A DNA stretch of 64,000 nt from Accumulibacter sp964420975 (GTDB lineage Bacteria; Pseudomonadota; Gammaproteobacteria; Burkholderiales; Rhodocyclaceae). Shown piece after piece: positions 53,293 to 62,719 of the stretch. Position 1 is the stretch's first letter; each line of letters starts with the position of its first letter. The DNA lies in assembly GCA_964420975.1 (NCBI GenBank), contig CAYQVH010000022.1:4915-68914 (forward strand). The letters are read 5' to 3'. Made by a program: the position numbers and the translations under genes. The notes beneath the pieces are model-generated. The model searched no databases. It was not told the DNA's origin and worked only from the letters and a program-made list of their open reading frames with translations.

Positions 53293-54042
53293 TCAACTCC
53301 GCGTCGCCAGCAACTGGTGTACCCAGTCGGCGTGTCGTTCGCGTTCAAGGATGATCGTCTGCACTCGCATCAGCGCGACGGCGATGCTGTACATCCAGCA
53401 CGCGAGTGCGCACAGCAGCATTCCCCAGAGCATCGTCGTCGCCATGCTCGGCGCTTTGGTCAGGCTGACCGACGCTCCCTGGTGCAGCGTGTTCCACCAC
53501 TTCACCGAGAAGTAGATGATCGGGATGTTGACCACGCCGACCAGCGCGAGGACAGCGCCTGCCTTGTCGGCTCGCCGGGGGTCGTCGATCGCTGCCTGCA
53601 GGGCAATAAAGCCGATGTAGAGGAAGAGCAGCATCAGTTCCGACGTCAGCCGCGCATCCCAGACCCACCAGGTTCCCCACATGGGTTTGCCCCACAGGGC
53701 GCCGGTCCACAGCGAAAGGAAGGCGAAAAGCGCGCCGGTCGGCGCCAGGGCTGAGGCCATCATCCCCGACAGGCGGGTGTTGAAAACGAGTCCGATCGCC
53801 GCCCAGAACGCCATCACCAGGTAGACGAACATCGACATCCACGACGCAGGCACGTGCAGGAAGATGATCCGATACCCTTCACCTTGCTGGGCGTCGGTCG
53901 GAGCGATCAGAAAGCCGATCGACAACCCGGCAAGGCCAAAAAGTGCGGCCAGGCCCCAAAACCAGGGGATCATCCTGCCCGCCAGCGGGTAGAAGGTCTG
54001 TGGGCTGGCGTACCTAAACCAGTTGATGAGGCGATTGCTCAT
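53293..54042 (-). CDS. ccmC: Heme exporter protein CcmC
   Basis: A 249-residue, six-helix protein with the WWD heme motif (GTWWVWDARLTSELMLLFLY) and two flanking periplasmic His (FLHVPASWMS and WNTLHQGASV). It loads heme on CcmE. It lies 45 bases downstream of ccmB. Confidence 0.96.
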   Translation of the reverse strand: MSNRLINWFRYASPQTFYPLAGRMIPWFWGLAALFGLAGLSIGFLIAPTDAQQGEGYRIIFLHVPASWMSMFVYLVMAFWAAIGLVFNTRLSGMMASALAPTGALFAFLSLWTGALWGKPMWGTWWVWDARLTSELMLLFLYIGFIALQAAIDDPRRADKAGAVLALVGVVNIPIIYFSVKWWNTLHQGASVSLTKAPSMATTMLWGMLLCALACWMYSIAVALMRVQTIILERERHADWVHQLLATRS

Positions 54043-54087
54043 GCCGAGTTCTTGTCCACTGCTTATCCTCTTAGCGTCGTCCTGGCC

Positions 54088-54756
54088 TTACTCCAGGGCG
54101 ATCCGTAGTGCGGCGGCGGTTGGCCACGGCGCAAAGAAAACACCGCCAAGCGCCAGCGCGCCAAGTAGCGAAAAATGGGCCTGGACGCCAAGCCCGCTGG
54201 TCGCCGCGTCGACTGCCCCGGTCCCGAAGATCAGCACCGGGACATAGAGCGGCAACACCAGCAACGACACCAGGACCCCGCTGCCGCGTACGCCCAGCGT
54301 TAGCGCCGCGCCAATCGCGCCAATGCCCGAAAGCGCCGGCGTGCCAATCAGTAGCGATAGCGTCAGCACGGCGAGGGTCTCGGCGGCAAGATCGAACTGG
54401 ACGCCCAGCACGGGTGTCAGCACGACCAGCGGCAGACCGGCGACCAGCCAATGTGCAACCACCTTGCCGAGCACGATCAGTGCCAAAGGCTGCGGCGCCA
54501 ACGCCAACTGCTCCAGCGTCCCGTCGCGATGGTCATCGGCAAACAGTCGCGGCAACGACAGCATCGTCGCCAGCAGCGCCGCGACCCACACGACCCCGGG
54601 CGCCAGTTTGCGCAACTGCGCCGCCTCGGGCCCGACGCCGAGTGGAAAAAGGCTGACGACGATGATGAAGAAAAACAGGGTCGCCACCATGTCCGCCTGC
54701 CGCCGCATGGCGAGTCGCAAGTCGCGGCCAATCACGGCGCGAATCAATAGTAACAT
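54088..54756 (-). CDS. ccmB: Heme exporter protein CcmB (ABC permease)
   Basis: A 222-residue six-helix permease. The opening IRAVIGRDLRLAMRRQADM and the block LPRLFADDHRDGTLEQLALA are family hallmarks. It pairs with CcmA to release holo-CcmE from CcmC. The frame is open further upstream, but ATG 54756 starts the conserved region. Confidence 0.95.
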   Translation of the reverse strand: MLLLIRAVIGRDLRLAMRRQADMVATLFFFIIVVSLFPLGVGPEAAQLRKLAPGVVWVAALLATMLSLPRLFADDHRDGTLEQLALAPQPLALIVLGKVVAHWLVAGLPLVVLTPVLGVQFDLAAETLAVLTLSLLIGTPALSGIGAIGAALTLGVRGSGVLVSLLVLPLYVPVLIFGTGAVDAATSGLGVQAHFSLLGALALGGVFFAPWPTAAALRIALE

Positions 54757-54788
54757 CTTGTTATCGTTGGAACCGAATCGGCGGGCGC

Positions 54789-55409
54789 TTAGGGCGCCCC
54801 GAGCCGAAGTTCGCGCACGGCGCCGGCGGCGACGTCGACCGCTTGGTGGGTGGTCAGTACCGCGATCCCGCCGCGCTGCAGGTGGGCCCCGATGAGGCCG
54901 GCAACGAAGGCAATGGCGGCCTTGTCCAGGCCGACGTAGGGCTCGTCGAGGATCCACAGCGGGTGTCTGTCGCCTACCAGCCTCGCCAGCGCGACGCGTC
55001 GCTTCTGACCTTGCGACAGATAACGGCAAGCCAAGTCTTCGCGGCCCCGCAAGCCGAAATCCTCCAGAGCCGACAGCGCTTCTGCTTCGCTGAGCGTAGG
55101 GGGCGCCAGTCTGGCGGTCGCGAGAAGATTTTCGAGCGGCGTCAGTTCTTCCTTGATCGCGTTCTGGTGGCCGAGGTAACAAAGTTCGGCGCGATAGTCG
55201 TCACCCAGGCGGCTGATCGGTGTTGCACGCCAGCAAACCGATCCGTTCAAGGCAGGCGTCAGGCCGCACACAATGCGTAACAGACTGGTCTTGCCGCAGC
55301 CGTTTCTGCCCTGTACATAAAGCATTTCGCCGCCCTCGACCTGGAAGCTGACGCCGGAAAACAGGCGACGCTCGCCGCGGAAACATTCCAGATTCGAGGC
55401 TTCAAGCAT
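54789..55409 (-). CDS. ccmA: Heme exporter ATP-binding protein CcmA
   Basis: A 206-residue ABC ATPase with Walker A GRNGCGKTS, signature YLSQGQKRRVALARL and Walker B LWILDEPYVGLD. It powers the CcmABCD complex. It is the first gene of the nine-gene ccmABCDEFGHI operon, and a divergent FNR-type site lies 70 bases upstream. Confidence 0.96.
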   Translation of the reverse strand: MLEASNLECFRGERRLFSGVSFQVEGGEMLYVQGRNGCGKTSLLRIVCGLTPALNGSVCWRATPISRLGDDYRAELCYLGHQNAIKEELTPLENLLATARLAPPTLSEAEALSALEDFGLRGREDLACRYLSQGQKRRVALARLVGDRHPLWILDEPYVGLDKAAIAFVAGLIGAHLQRGGIAVLTTHQAVDVAAGAVRELRLGAP

Positions 55410-55478
55410 GCACGCGAGGAAAGAGGCTAGGGTGGGGCGCTGGTGGGCGCATTGTGAAGGCGCGAGTGTAGCCCTGGA

Positions 55479-55492
55479 TTGACCGAAATCAA
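55479..55492. promoter_or_regulatory. FNR/DNR-type site between ccmA and hypA
   Basis: TTGACCGAAATCAA matches TTGAT-N4-ATCAA at 9 of 10 positions. Toward hypA, TATTCT at 55514-55519 places it at about -41. Toward ccmA, CACAAT (55456-55451) places it at -41.5. One site could control both operons. Confidence 0.6.
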
Positions 55493-55584
55493 GACCGCTG
55501 CATCGCGTTCCCGTATTCTTTTTCGCCTATCGAGTCGCAACTGGCGGTTGCCGTCGGGTCGCCGCAAACCTGTCTGACTTTGCG

Positions 55585-55926
55585 ATGCATGAAATGGCGC
55601 TGGCGATCGGGATACTGCAGATCGTTGAAGATTCGGTGCTCGTTCAGCCTTTTCAGCGGGTGCGCAGGATCGTGGTCGAGATCGGCGAACTGTCGGCCGT
55701 GGACACTGACAGCCTCTGTTTTTGTTTTGATGCCGTGGCGCGATCCACTCTGGCCGAGGGCGCAGCACTGGACGTAATCGCCGTGGCCGGGCAAGGTTTG
55801 TGTTTTAATTGCGGAAAGACAGTGGCCCTGGGGTCACTGTACGACCCCTGCCCAGACTGCGGCGGGTACCCGGTGCAAGCAACCGCGGGAACCGCCATGC
55901 GGGTCAAGGAGCTGGAAGTCGAATAA
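55585..55926 (+). CDS. hypA: Hydrogenase nickel-incorporation protein HypA
   Basis: A 113-residue nickel chaperone. The N-terminal Ni site is MHEMALA (H2). The zinc site is two CxxC pairs (CFNCGK and CPDCGG). It works with HypB to insert Ni into [NiFe]-hydrogenase. It starts the + strand hyp run opposite ccmA. Confidence 0.95.
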   Translation: MHEMALAIGILQIVEDSVLVQPFQRVRRIVVEIGELSAVDTDSLCFCFDAVARSTLAEGAALDVIAVAGQGLCFNCGKTVALGSLYDPCPDCGGYPVQATAGTAMRVKELEVE

Positions 55927-55944
55927 GAAAAGAGGAGACAGCCT

Positions 55945-56928
55945 ATGTGTACGGCCTGCGGTTGTGGTGCCGAGGCGGCCAGCGTCGCCAGTCGTTCGGT
56001 GCCCGAGTTCGTGGACGCGCCAAGTGGTTTGCCGGCGTCGGTGGTGAATCAGCGTCGCGCTGACGCCCGCGATACCCACTGGCATCAGCACGCCAACGGC
56101 TCCTGGCACAACCACGCCGCCGACGACGCGATCGCTCATGAGCCTCCGGAAGTCGCGGTTGCGGACGTGCCGTTGACGGTTTCGGCACTCACGCCGCGAC
56201 GCAGATTACAAATCGAACGCGATATTCTGGCGAAGAACGACGCGCATGCCGGCGACAACCGACGGTACTTTGCGGAACAGGGCATCTTCGCGCTCAACCT
56301 TGTTTCGAGTCCGGGGTCGGGGAAGACGACGCTCCTGTGCAAGACGATCGAGCGTCTCCGGGGACGCGTCGCGGTTACGGTCATTGAAGGCGATCAGCAT
56401 ACCAGTCGTGACGCCGAGCGGATTCGCGCTACCGGTGCTCCGGCATTGCAGATCAACACCGGCAAAGGCTGTCACCTCGACGCCGCAACGGTCGGACGCG
56501 CCGTGCAGCGGCTTTCGCCGACCGACGGTTCGCTACTCCTGATTGAGAATGTTGGCAACCTGGTTTGTCCGGCGGCCTTCGACCTCGGTGAGGCGCACAA
56601 GGTGGTCATCTTTTCGGTCACCGAGGGCGAGGACAAGCCGCTCAAGTACCCGGAGATCTTCCACGCGGCGTCGCTGATGCTGCTCAACAAGATCGATCTG
56701 CTCCCCCATCTCGCTTTCGACGTCGACCTAGCAATCGGCTTTGCCCAACGGGTCAACCCGGCACTACAAGTGCGCCTGGTTTCGGCGACCACTGGCGAAG
56801 GCCTTGATTCCTGGCTCGAGTGGCTGCTGAGGGGTTGTCGCGCCAGCCAGCAAACGAGGGTCGCCCCGACCACGTCGCAACGAGTGGCTGAACGTGACGC
56901 ACAACCACCAATCGCTGCGCGAGGCTGA
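55945..56928 (+). CDS. hypB: Hydrogenase nickel-incorporation GTPase HypB
   Basis: A 327-residue protein with the N-terminal high-affinity Ni motif MCTACGCG, a His-rich stretch (HWHQHANGSWHNH) and a GTPase domain with P-loop SSPGSGKTTLL, EGDQHTSRDAERI and NKIDLLPHL. The tail after residue 300 is unconserved. hypF follows one base after the stop. Confidence 0.95.
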   Translation: MCTACGCGAEAASVASRSVPEFVDAPSGLPASVVNQRRADARDTHWHQHANGSWHNHAADDAIAHEPPEVAVADVPLTVSALTPRRRLQIERDILAKNDAHAGDNRRYFAEQGIFALNLVSSPGSGKTTLLCKTIERLRGRVAVTVIEGDQHTSRDAERIRATGAPALQINTGKGCHLDAATVGRAVQRLSPTDGSLLLIENVGNLVCPAAFDLGEAHKVVIFSVTEGEDKPLKYPEIFHAASLMLLNKIDLLPHLAFDVDLAIGFAQRVNPALQVRLVSATTGEGLDSWLEWLLRGCRASQQTRVAPTTSQRVAERDAQPPIAARG

Positions 56929-56929
56929 G

Positions 56930-59239
56930 ATGTCAGACCCCATTATTTGTCGGAACATCCGTGTCAGCGGAGTCGTTCAGGGAGTGGGTTTTCGTCCCTT
57001 TGTCTGGCGTCTGGCAAAGGAGCTTCGCCTTGGTGGCTGGGTGCGAAATGACTCGCGCGGCGTCGAGATCGAAGTTTGTGGCGCGCCTGACCAGGTGACG
57101 ACGCTGACCAGGCGGCTTGAACGGGAAGCGCCACCGCTGGCGCGGATCAATTCGGTGGTCGCCCGCGAGAGCAGCAGTACTTGTGCTGCCGACGACTTCG
57201 TGATCATTGACAGTCGCAGCGGACGTGCGGCGACGATGATTGGCCACGACACGGCCGTTTGTCGTGATTGTCTGGGCGAAATGTTCGACCCCGGCAGCCG
57301 ACGCTGGCGCTACGCGTTCACCAACTGCACCAACTGCGGCCCGCGCTACACGATCAGTCGCGGGCTGCCGTACGACCGGGCGCGCACCAGTCTCAAGCCG
57401 TTTGCGATGTGTCCGCGCTGCCAGCGCGAGTACAAGCGGCCCGACGATCGCCGCTTTCATGCGGAAGCGAACTGTTGTCCGAAGTGCGGCCCGCAGCTCA
57501 TTCTTCTCGACGGCGAAGGTCATCAGCTTCCCGGTGACCCGATCGCTGCCGCCGTGTCGCTATTGCAACAGGGCAAGATCGTCGCCATCAAGGGGCTGGG
57601 TGGCTTTCACCTGGCGTGCGACGCGCGCAACCCTTTGGCGGTTGCCGTTCTGCGCGAACGCAAGCAGCGCGACGAAAAACCGTTCGTCGTCATGTTGGCC
57701 AACGCGCCGTCGGCGGTACGACTGGTACAGATGGGGATCGGCGAACCGGGATTGATGACGCTGCCAACGCGGCCAGCCATTCTGTTGCGCAAGCGAGCGA
57801 CGTGTGATCAGGCGTTGCCGGGCGTTGCTCCCGGGCTACCGTCGCTGGGCGTGATGTTGCCCTACACGCCGTTGCAGTTCCTGCTCTTTCACGAGGCGGC
57901 GCGACGCCCTGCCGGCGTCGGTTGGCTCGAACGCGCCCAAGATCTGGCGCTGGTGATGACCAGCGCCAACCCCGGGGGAGAACCGCTGGTGATCGGTAAC
58001 GGCGAAGCGCTGATGCGCCTGCATGGGATCGCCGATGCCTTCTTGATCCACGATCGGGACATCGTCACCCGTTGTGACGATAGCGTTGCGCGCATCACGA
58101 CGGGCGGTTTGCAGTTCATTCGCCGTGCACGCGGCTATACCCCGCGGGCGTTGAAACTGCCGTTTGGTGGGCCGTCGGTATTGGCGGTGGGTGGCTGGTT
58201 CAAGAACACGGTTTGCGTCACCCGTGGTGACGAGGCGTTTGTCTCGCACCACATCGGCGACCTCGACAACGCCGAGGTTTGCCATTTCCTCGAGGAGAGT
58301 GTGCATCAGCTGATCAAGCTGTTGGGCGTCGAACCGACGATCGTCGCGCACGATCTGCACCCGGACTATCATTCGACGCAGTTCGCGGCCGAGTTTGCCG
58401 ATCGACTGCGTTTGCCGTTGCTCGGCGTGCAACATCATCACGCGCACGCCGCAGCCGTTCTCGCCGAACAGCGCGTCGAAGGCAGTACGCTGGCGCTTTC
58501 GCTGGACGGTGTCGGCCTGGGAACCGACGGCGCCGCCTGGGGGGGTGAGCTGCTCGAGGTCGACGGCCCGTCTTTCCAGCGCCTCGGTCACTTGCAGCCG
58601 CTGGCCTTGCCCGGCGGCGATCGGGCTGCCAGCGAACCGTGGCGCATGGCGGCGGCGGTTCTTCACCGGCTCGGTCGTGGTCAGGAGATTACACGGCGGT
58701 TCGGCGAGCAGCCGGCGGCGTTGGCGGTCGCCCAGATGCTTGCGGGCGACGTGCACACGCCGCTGACGACCAGCATGGGGCGGATGTTCGACGCTGCTGC
58801 CGGCCTGCTCGGGGTCAAGGCGGTAATGACCTACGAGGGGCAGGCGGCGATGCTTCTCGAGGGCTTGGCGCAGACCTATGGCGACATCCTGCCGCTCGAC
58901 CACGGTTGGCTGATCGATTCCGGGCGTCTCGACCTGACGCCTTTGTTTGCTGTCCTGGCCGACGAACGACATGCCGAGCGTGGTGCGGCGTTGTTTCACG
59001 CGACGCTGGCGGCGGCGCTGGTCGACTGGGTGCGGACGGTGGCGCCTGGCGCGCGGCGAATCGTCGGCAGTGGCGGTTGCTTCCTCAACGAAGTGCTTGT
59101 TCGCGGCCTGCGGGCGCGATTCGGCGCCCTCGGCGTGCAGCTCGTCGAAGCCCGCCAGGTACCTCCCAACGACGGTGGACTCGCCGTCGGACAGGCGTGG
59201 ATAGCACTCCAGCGACTGGTTCGGCAGGCGGCGGAGTAA
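56930..59239 (+). CDS. hypF: Carbamoyltransferase HypF
   Basis: A 769-residue protein with an acylphosphatase domain (VSGVVQGVGFRPFVWRLAKE), two zinc-finger-like pairs (CRDCLGEM, CTNCGPR, CPRCQREY, CCPKCGPQ), a YrdC-like domain and a Kae1-like carbamoyltransferase domain with the HHHAHAA metal site. It makes the thiocarbamate that becomes the cyanide ligands of [NiFe]-hydrogenase. The ATG at 56930 follows hypB directly. Confidence 0.96.
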   Translation: MSDPIICRNIRVSGVVQGVGFRPFVWRLAKELRLGGWVRNDSRGVEIEVCGAPDQVTTLTRRLEREAPPLARINSVVARESSSTCAADDFVIIDSRSGRAATMIGHDTAVCRDCLGEMFDPGSRRWRYAFTNCTNCGPRYTISRGLPYDRARTSLKPFAMCPRCQREYKRPDDRRFHAEANCCPKCGPQLILLDGEGHQLPGDPIAAAVSLLQQGKIVAIKGLGGFHLACDARNPLAVAVLRERKQRDEKPFVVMLANAPSAVRLVQMGIGEPGLMTLPTRPAILLRKRATCDQALPGVAPGLPSLGVMLPYTPLQFLLFHEAARRPAGVGWLERAQDLALVMTSANPGGEPLVIGNGEALMRLHGIADAFLIHDRDIVTRCDDSVARITTGGLQFIRRARGYTPRALKLPFGGPSVLAVGGWFKNTVCVTRGDEAFVSHHIGDLDNAEVCHFLEESVHQLIKLLGVEPTIVAHDLHPDYHSTQFAAEFADRLRLPLLGVQHHHAHAAAVLAEQRVEGSTLALSLDGVGLGTDGAAWGGELLEVDGPSFQRLGHLQPLALPGGDRAASEPWRMAAAVLHRLGRGQEITRRFGEQPAALAVAQMLAGDVHTPLTTSMGRMFDAAAGLLGVKAVMTYEGQAAMLLEGLAQTYGDILPLDHGWLIDSGRLDLTPLFAVLADERHAERGAALFHATLAAALVDWVRTVAPGARRIVGSGGCFLNEVLVRGLRARFGALGVQLVEARQVPPNDGGLAVGQAWIALQRLVRQAAE

Positions 59240-59247
59240 AAAACCAA

Positions 59248-59493
59248 GTGTGTCTTGCCCTGCCTTGCCGCGTCGTCGAGTTGCGTGCGCAGCAGCAGGC
59301 GCTGGTCGTGGTCGACGGCGTCGGCCGTGAAATTTCACTGGCGCTGGTCGACGACGTTGCGGTTGGCGATTATGTCATCGTGCATGTCGGTTACGCGCTG
59401 ACCCGGTTCGATACCGACGAGGCGGAGAAGACGTTGGCCTTGCTTGCCGAACTGGCGGCGACTGCTGGCGAGAGCGCCCGCGTCGACGCCTAG
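59248..59493 (+). CDS. hypC: Hydrogenase assembly chaperone HypC
   Basis: An 81-residue protein beginning MCLALPCRVVEL, where the first Cys after Met is essential for carrying the Fe(CN)2CO unit. It continues with VAVGDYVIVHVGYAL. The start is GTG, eight bases after hypF. hypD and hypE and hydrogenase structural genes are not in the window; the next gene runs the other way. Confidence 0.93.
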   Translation: MCLALPCRVVELRAQQQALVVVDGVGREISLALVDDVAVGDYVIVHVGYALTRFDTDEAEKTLALLAELAATAGESARVDA

Positions 59494-59536
59494 CAGCCGG
59501 TCCGACGAGGCCGCGTCGGGCGGCAATCCGGTGTGT

Positions 59537-61099
59537 TCAATCCTCGGCGACGACGACGACGCCGCCGCGCCGTCGGTCGCCGGCGCCGGACAGCTTGCCG
59601 TCGAGGTTGGCGACGCAGTTGACTCCGCCAAAGAACAGGCTGGTGGCGTCAAAGCGGGTTGCCCCCGGCCACTCGGAGAGCAGCGCGGAGGCGACGCCGG
59701 CTTCGAGCCCACAGTCCTCGAACCAAAGGTGGTTGCCTTCGACGTGTTGCCGGGCCGCGTTGACGGCTTCGTCGAGCGGACGCTGGTAGACGAGCAGGTT
59801 GAGCAGCGCCTGCAGGATAGCGCTGCGAATCCGGTTCGAGCCACCGCTGCCGAGAGCAAAGCAGGGCTGGTCGTCGCGGATGACCAGCGTCGGCGACATC
59901 ATCGTGCTCATCCACGTTCCCGGCGCCGCTTGGTGAAAGCCGGCCGGATTGATGTCGTCTTCACCGAGAAAGTTGTTCACGTGGATGCCAAACCCTGGTA
60001 AGGCATAGCCGCAGCCCTCGCCGTTGCTGGTGGTCATCGTCGCTGCCAGACCTTCGGCGTCGATCACCGAGATGTGGGTCGTCGCACCGAGCGGGTTCTC
60101 GCGCCGGATGCGGGCGGGCGCCACCCAATCGAGGATCTCGTCGCCGGCCACCAGATCCCGGATCGAGTCCGGGTCCGCATGCAGGCGCTCGTCGTAGCCG
60201 GCTTGTCGAACGTCGGATACCGTCGCCAGCAAGGCGGCCACGGCGCGCAAGTGTGCCAGTGACAGGAACGGTTCTTTGCCCAGGCCGAGCCCTTCGGCGA
60301 TTCGCAAACCGGCGCCGATCAGGCCGCCGCCGGCCGAAGGAGGAGGGTTGCTAAGGACCCGATAGCAGCCAAAGCGTATGTCCAGCGGTTCGCGTACGAC
60401 CGGCGCGTACGTCTCGACGTCGCGGGCGGTGATCAGGCCTCCTTGCGCCGGTCCGAAGTGCTGTACGAGAGCCGACCAATAGGCCGCAGTCACCGTGTGC
60501 GCATCACCTTCGCCAAGCTCGTGCAGAAATTCCCCAAGTTCGGGATTGCACAGGCGATCGCCGGCCCGGAGAAAGCGACCGTCGACGAAGAAGAGGCGAG
60601 AGACGGAAGCCGACCAGCCGGCGATCGGAAGGATCAGCGCCGCGATGCGTGCGATTTGTGGGCTGACGATGAAGCCGTCGCGCGCCCAGCTGGCGGCTGG
60701 CGCGACGACCGAACGTAGCGGTAGTCGCCCGGCCCGACGGTGCAGCTCCAGTAAGCCGACCAGTTCCCCGGGGACGGCTGCCGCTCCGCGGCCGATATGA
60801 AAAATCTGCGTCGTCTGCCCGAAGTCCACCGCGACCGGCGCAAAATCGAGCGCCGGACGTGTCGTCAAACCGCGGCCGGGAATCGCGGCAAAAAAGTCGA
60901 GCACCTGGTAGCCCTTTTCGGCGCTTCCCCAGACGCAGGCGCCTCCGCCGGCAAGCGAAGTCAGCGGTAGCTCGGTGACGGCCGCCGTGAGTTTGGCCGC
61001 GACGATCGCGTCGACCGCATTGCCACCACGGCGCAGCATGCGCGCCCCAGCTACCGCCGTATGCGGATCGGAAGCCGCGATGACTCCTCGAATCGTCAT
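59537..61099 (-). CDS. ggt: Gamma-glutamyltransferase family protein
   Basis: A 520-residue Ntn-hydrolase. The precursor is expected to cleave before T340 (GATTHISVIDAEG), the nucleophile. The large-subunit signature ARMLRRGGNAVDAIVAA and the small-subunit SGGSNRIRSAI are present. No export signal is evident at the chosen start (MTIRGVIAASDPHTAVAG), so a cytoplasmic member is likely. It may act on glutathione or related gamma-glutamyl compounds; substrate unknown. Confidence 0.88.
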   Translation of the reverse strand: MTIRGVIAASDPHTAVAGARMLRRGGNAVDAIVAAKLTAAVTELPLTSLAGGGACVWGSAEKGYQVLDFFAAIPGRGLTTRPALDFAPVAVDFGQTTQIFHIGRGAAAVPGELVGLLELHRRAGRLPLRSVVAPAASWARDGFIVSPQIARIAALILPIAGWSASVSRLFFVDGRFLRAGDRLCNPELGEFLHELGEGDAHTVTAAYWSALVQHFGPAQGGLITARDVETYAPVVREPLDIRFGCYRVLSNPPPSAGGGLIGAGLRIAEGLGLGKEPFLSLAHLRAVAALLATVSDVRQAGYDERLHADPDSIRDLVAGDEILDWVAPARIRRENPLGATTHISVIDAEGLAATMTTSNGEGCGYALPGFGIHVNNFLGEDDINPAGFHQAAPGTWMSTMMSPTLVIRDDQPCFALGSGGSNRIRSAILQALLNLLVYQRPLDEAVNAARQHVEGNHLWFEDCGLEAGVASALLSEWPGATRFDATSLFFGGVNCVANLDGKLSGAGDRRRGGVVVVAED

Positions 61100-61312
61100 T
61101 GTCAACCTTACTTTCGTCAGTCGATGGAGGCAGCGAACAACTGCCGGATCCTTACGGCAGCCACGGCCGAGTCGGCAAAGGACGCTCGCCGGTCGCGTGC
61201 AGACAGCCGAACTCGCCGTCCGGGCTGAAGGATACGCCGGCGTGCAGAGCGCGGAAAGTCGTACGCATCGTCGTGCGGCTTGGGTCACCCCGTAGCTGCC
61301 ACCGCCGCTGGG

Positions 61313-62407
61313 TCAAACGGTCGGATTGCCGTTGCGACAATACGCCATGATGGCGGCCGGGATCTGGCCGAGTGACAGGGTCTGCTCGGCTGCGCCAAGA
61401 CGGATGGCTTCTCGCGGCATGCCAAAGACGACGCAGCTTGCTTCGTCCTGGGCGATCGTTCTCGCGCCACCGTCGCGCATTTCCTTGAGGCCGCGGGCGC
61501 CGTCGTCCCCCATGCCGGTCATGAGGATGCCCAGCGCGTTGGCACCGGCGAAGCGCACGACTGAGCGAAAGAGCACATCGACCGACGGTCGATGACGGTT
61601 CACCAGCGGCCCGTCGACCACTTCAACCAGCAGCTGCGTGCCACTGCGTTTGAGCATCATGTGCTTGCCACCGGGCGCGATGAGCGCTCGCCCTGGTTGC
61701 ACGCGGTCGCCGTCGAGCGCTTCGCGAATCTCGATCTGGCAAAGATCGTTGAGTCGTTGCGCCAGCATGCCGGTGAACCGTGCCGGCATGTGCTGGACGA
61801 TGACGATCCCCTTGCAGCCAGATGGTAATTTTGTCAGCACAGCCTCGAGTGCTTGCGTGCCGCCGGTCGAGGTGCCGATGGCTATGACCGGCTCGCCGCC
61901 CCCCAGGGCGAGCGTTGCCGGGCCAGGGGCGAGCATCACGTCGGCCGAGTTCTTTGGCCGCAACAGGTCAATGGTGGGCGGTGCCGGTGGCGCGCTGGAT
62001 CGGCCGTTGCGGGCCGCGGCACGGACGGCACGCACGATCGTCGGGCCGAGCTGGTCGAGAAAGGTGCGCTCGCCAACGCGTGGCCGCGCAATGACGCCGA
62101 TCGCGCCGGCGGCCAGGGCTTCCCGGTTGGCAGTGCTTCCCGGCGTGGCGAGCGACGAGCAGGCGAGAACCGGGGTCGCCCGCTCGCTCATGACCTGGCG
62201 GACGAAAGCGAGGCCGTTGAGGCTCGGGGTCTCGACGTCGACGATCAGGACGTCTGGCCACCGCCCCCGCATCCGTTCGAGCGCTAGCGAGGCATCTCCC
62301 AGCGTCGTCACTTCGAAGCCGGCGTCGGTAGTCAACAGCTGTCCAATCATCTGACGAACGAGGATCGCGCCATCGACAATCACTACCTTGATGTTGCGAT
62401 TGCTCAT
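61313..62407 (-). CDS. cheB: CheB-like methylesterase with degenerate receiver domain
   Basis: A 364-residue protein with an N-terminal receiver domain and C-terminal methylesterase. The receiver has the phosphoacceptor-like D57 (VLIVDVETPS), but the usual DD pair is D12-G13 and the Lys of the active site is replaced (VIARP). The esterase triad is complete: S180 (GTSTGG), H206 (VQHMPARF) and D301 (GMGDDG). No chemotaxis genes are near. It may demethylate chemoreceptors or act in another sensory pathway. Confidence 0.88.
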   Translation of the reverse strand: MSNRNIKVVIVDGAILVRQMIGQLLTTDAGFEVTTLGDASLALERMRGRWPDVLIVDVETPSLNGLAFVRQVMSERATPVLACSSLATPGSTANREALAAGAIGVIARPRVGERTFLDQLGPTIVRAVRAAARNGRSSAPPAPPTIDLLRPKNSADVMLAPGPATLALGGGEPVIAIGTSTGGTQALEAVLTKLPSGCKGIVIVQHMPARFTGMLAQRLNDLCQIEIREALDGDRVQPGRALIAPGGKHMMLKRSGTQLLVEVVDGPLVNRHRPSVDVLFRSVVRFAGANALGILMTGMGDDGARGLKEMRDGGARTIAQDEASCVVFGMPREAIRLGAAEQTLSLGQIPAAIMAYCRNGNPTV

Positions 62408-62719
62408 CGGCGGGCGTCGTAAGTTGCGTTCGGGGAAAGGGCAGGGCGAGGTCGCTGGCCTAGCTCGACCGACGACCGATAGGGTTGCCACGCTCCGATT
62501 TTACGCTGCGGTGTCGCCGAAATGCTGTCCTCAAATTCCGCGATGGAGGTTCGGCTAGCCCGGCAACGGCTGACGGGGAGGCTTAGGAGAGGTCCGAACG
62601 AGCGCGCAGGAAGGCGTGAAGCCTGTGCACTGGTGTCGTCCGACGGGCTGTCGAGATTTCACTTGCAAGGGGTGTGTTTACAGTAGCCAAACAGAGGCGC
62701 ATGCCAAATCCAAGAATGC
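62408..62719. other. Intergenic region upstream of cheB
   Basis: About 310 bases without a recognisable gene or RNA. It should contain the cheB promoter; no clear site was found. Confidence 0.35.
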
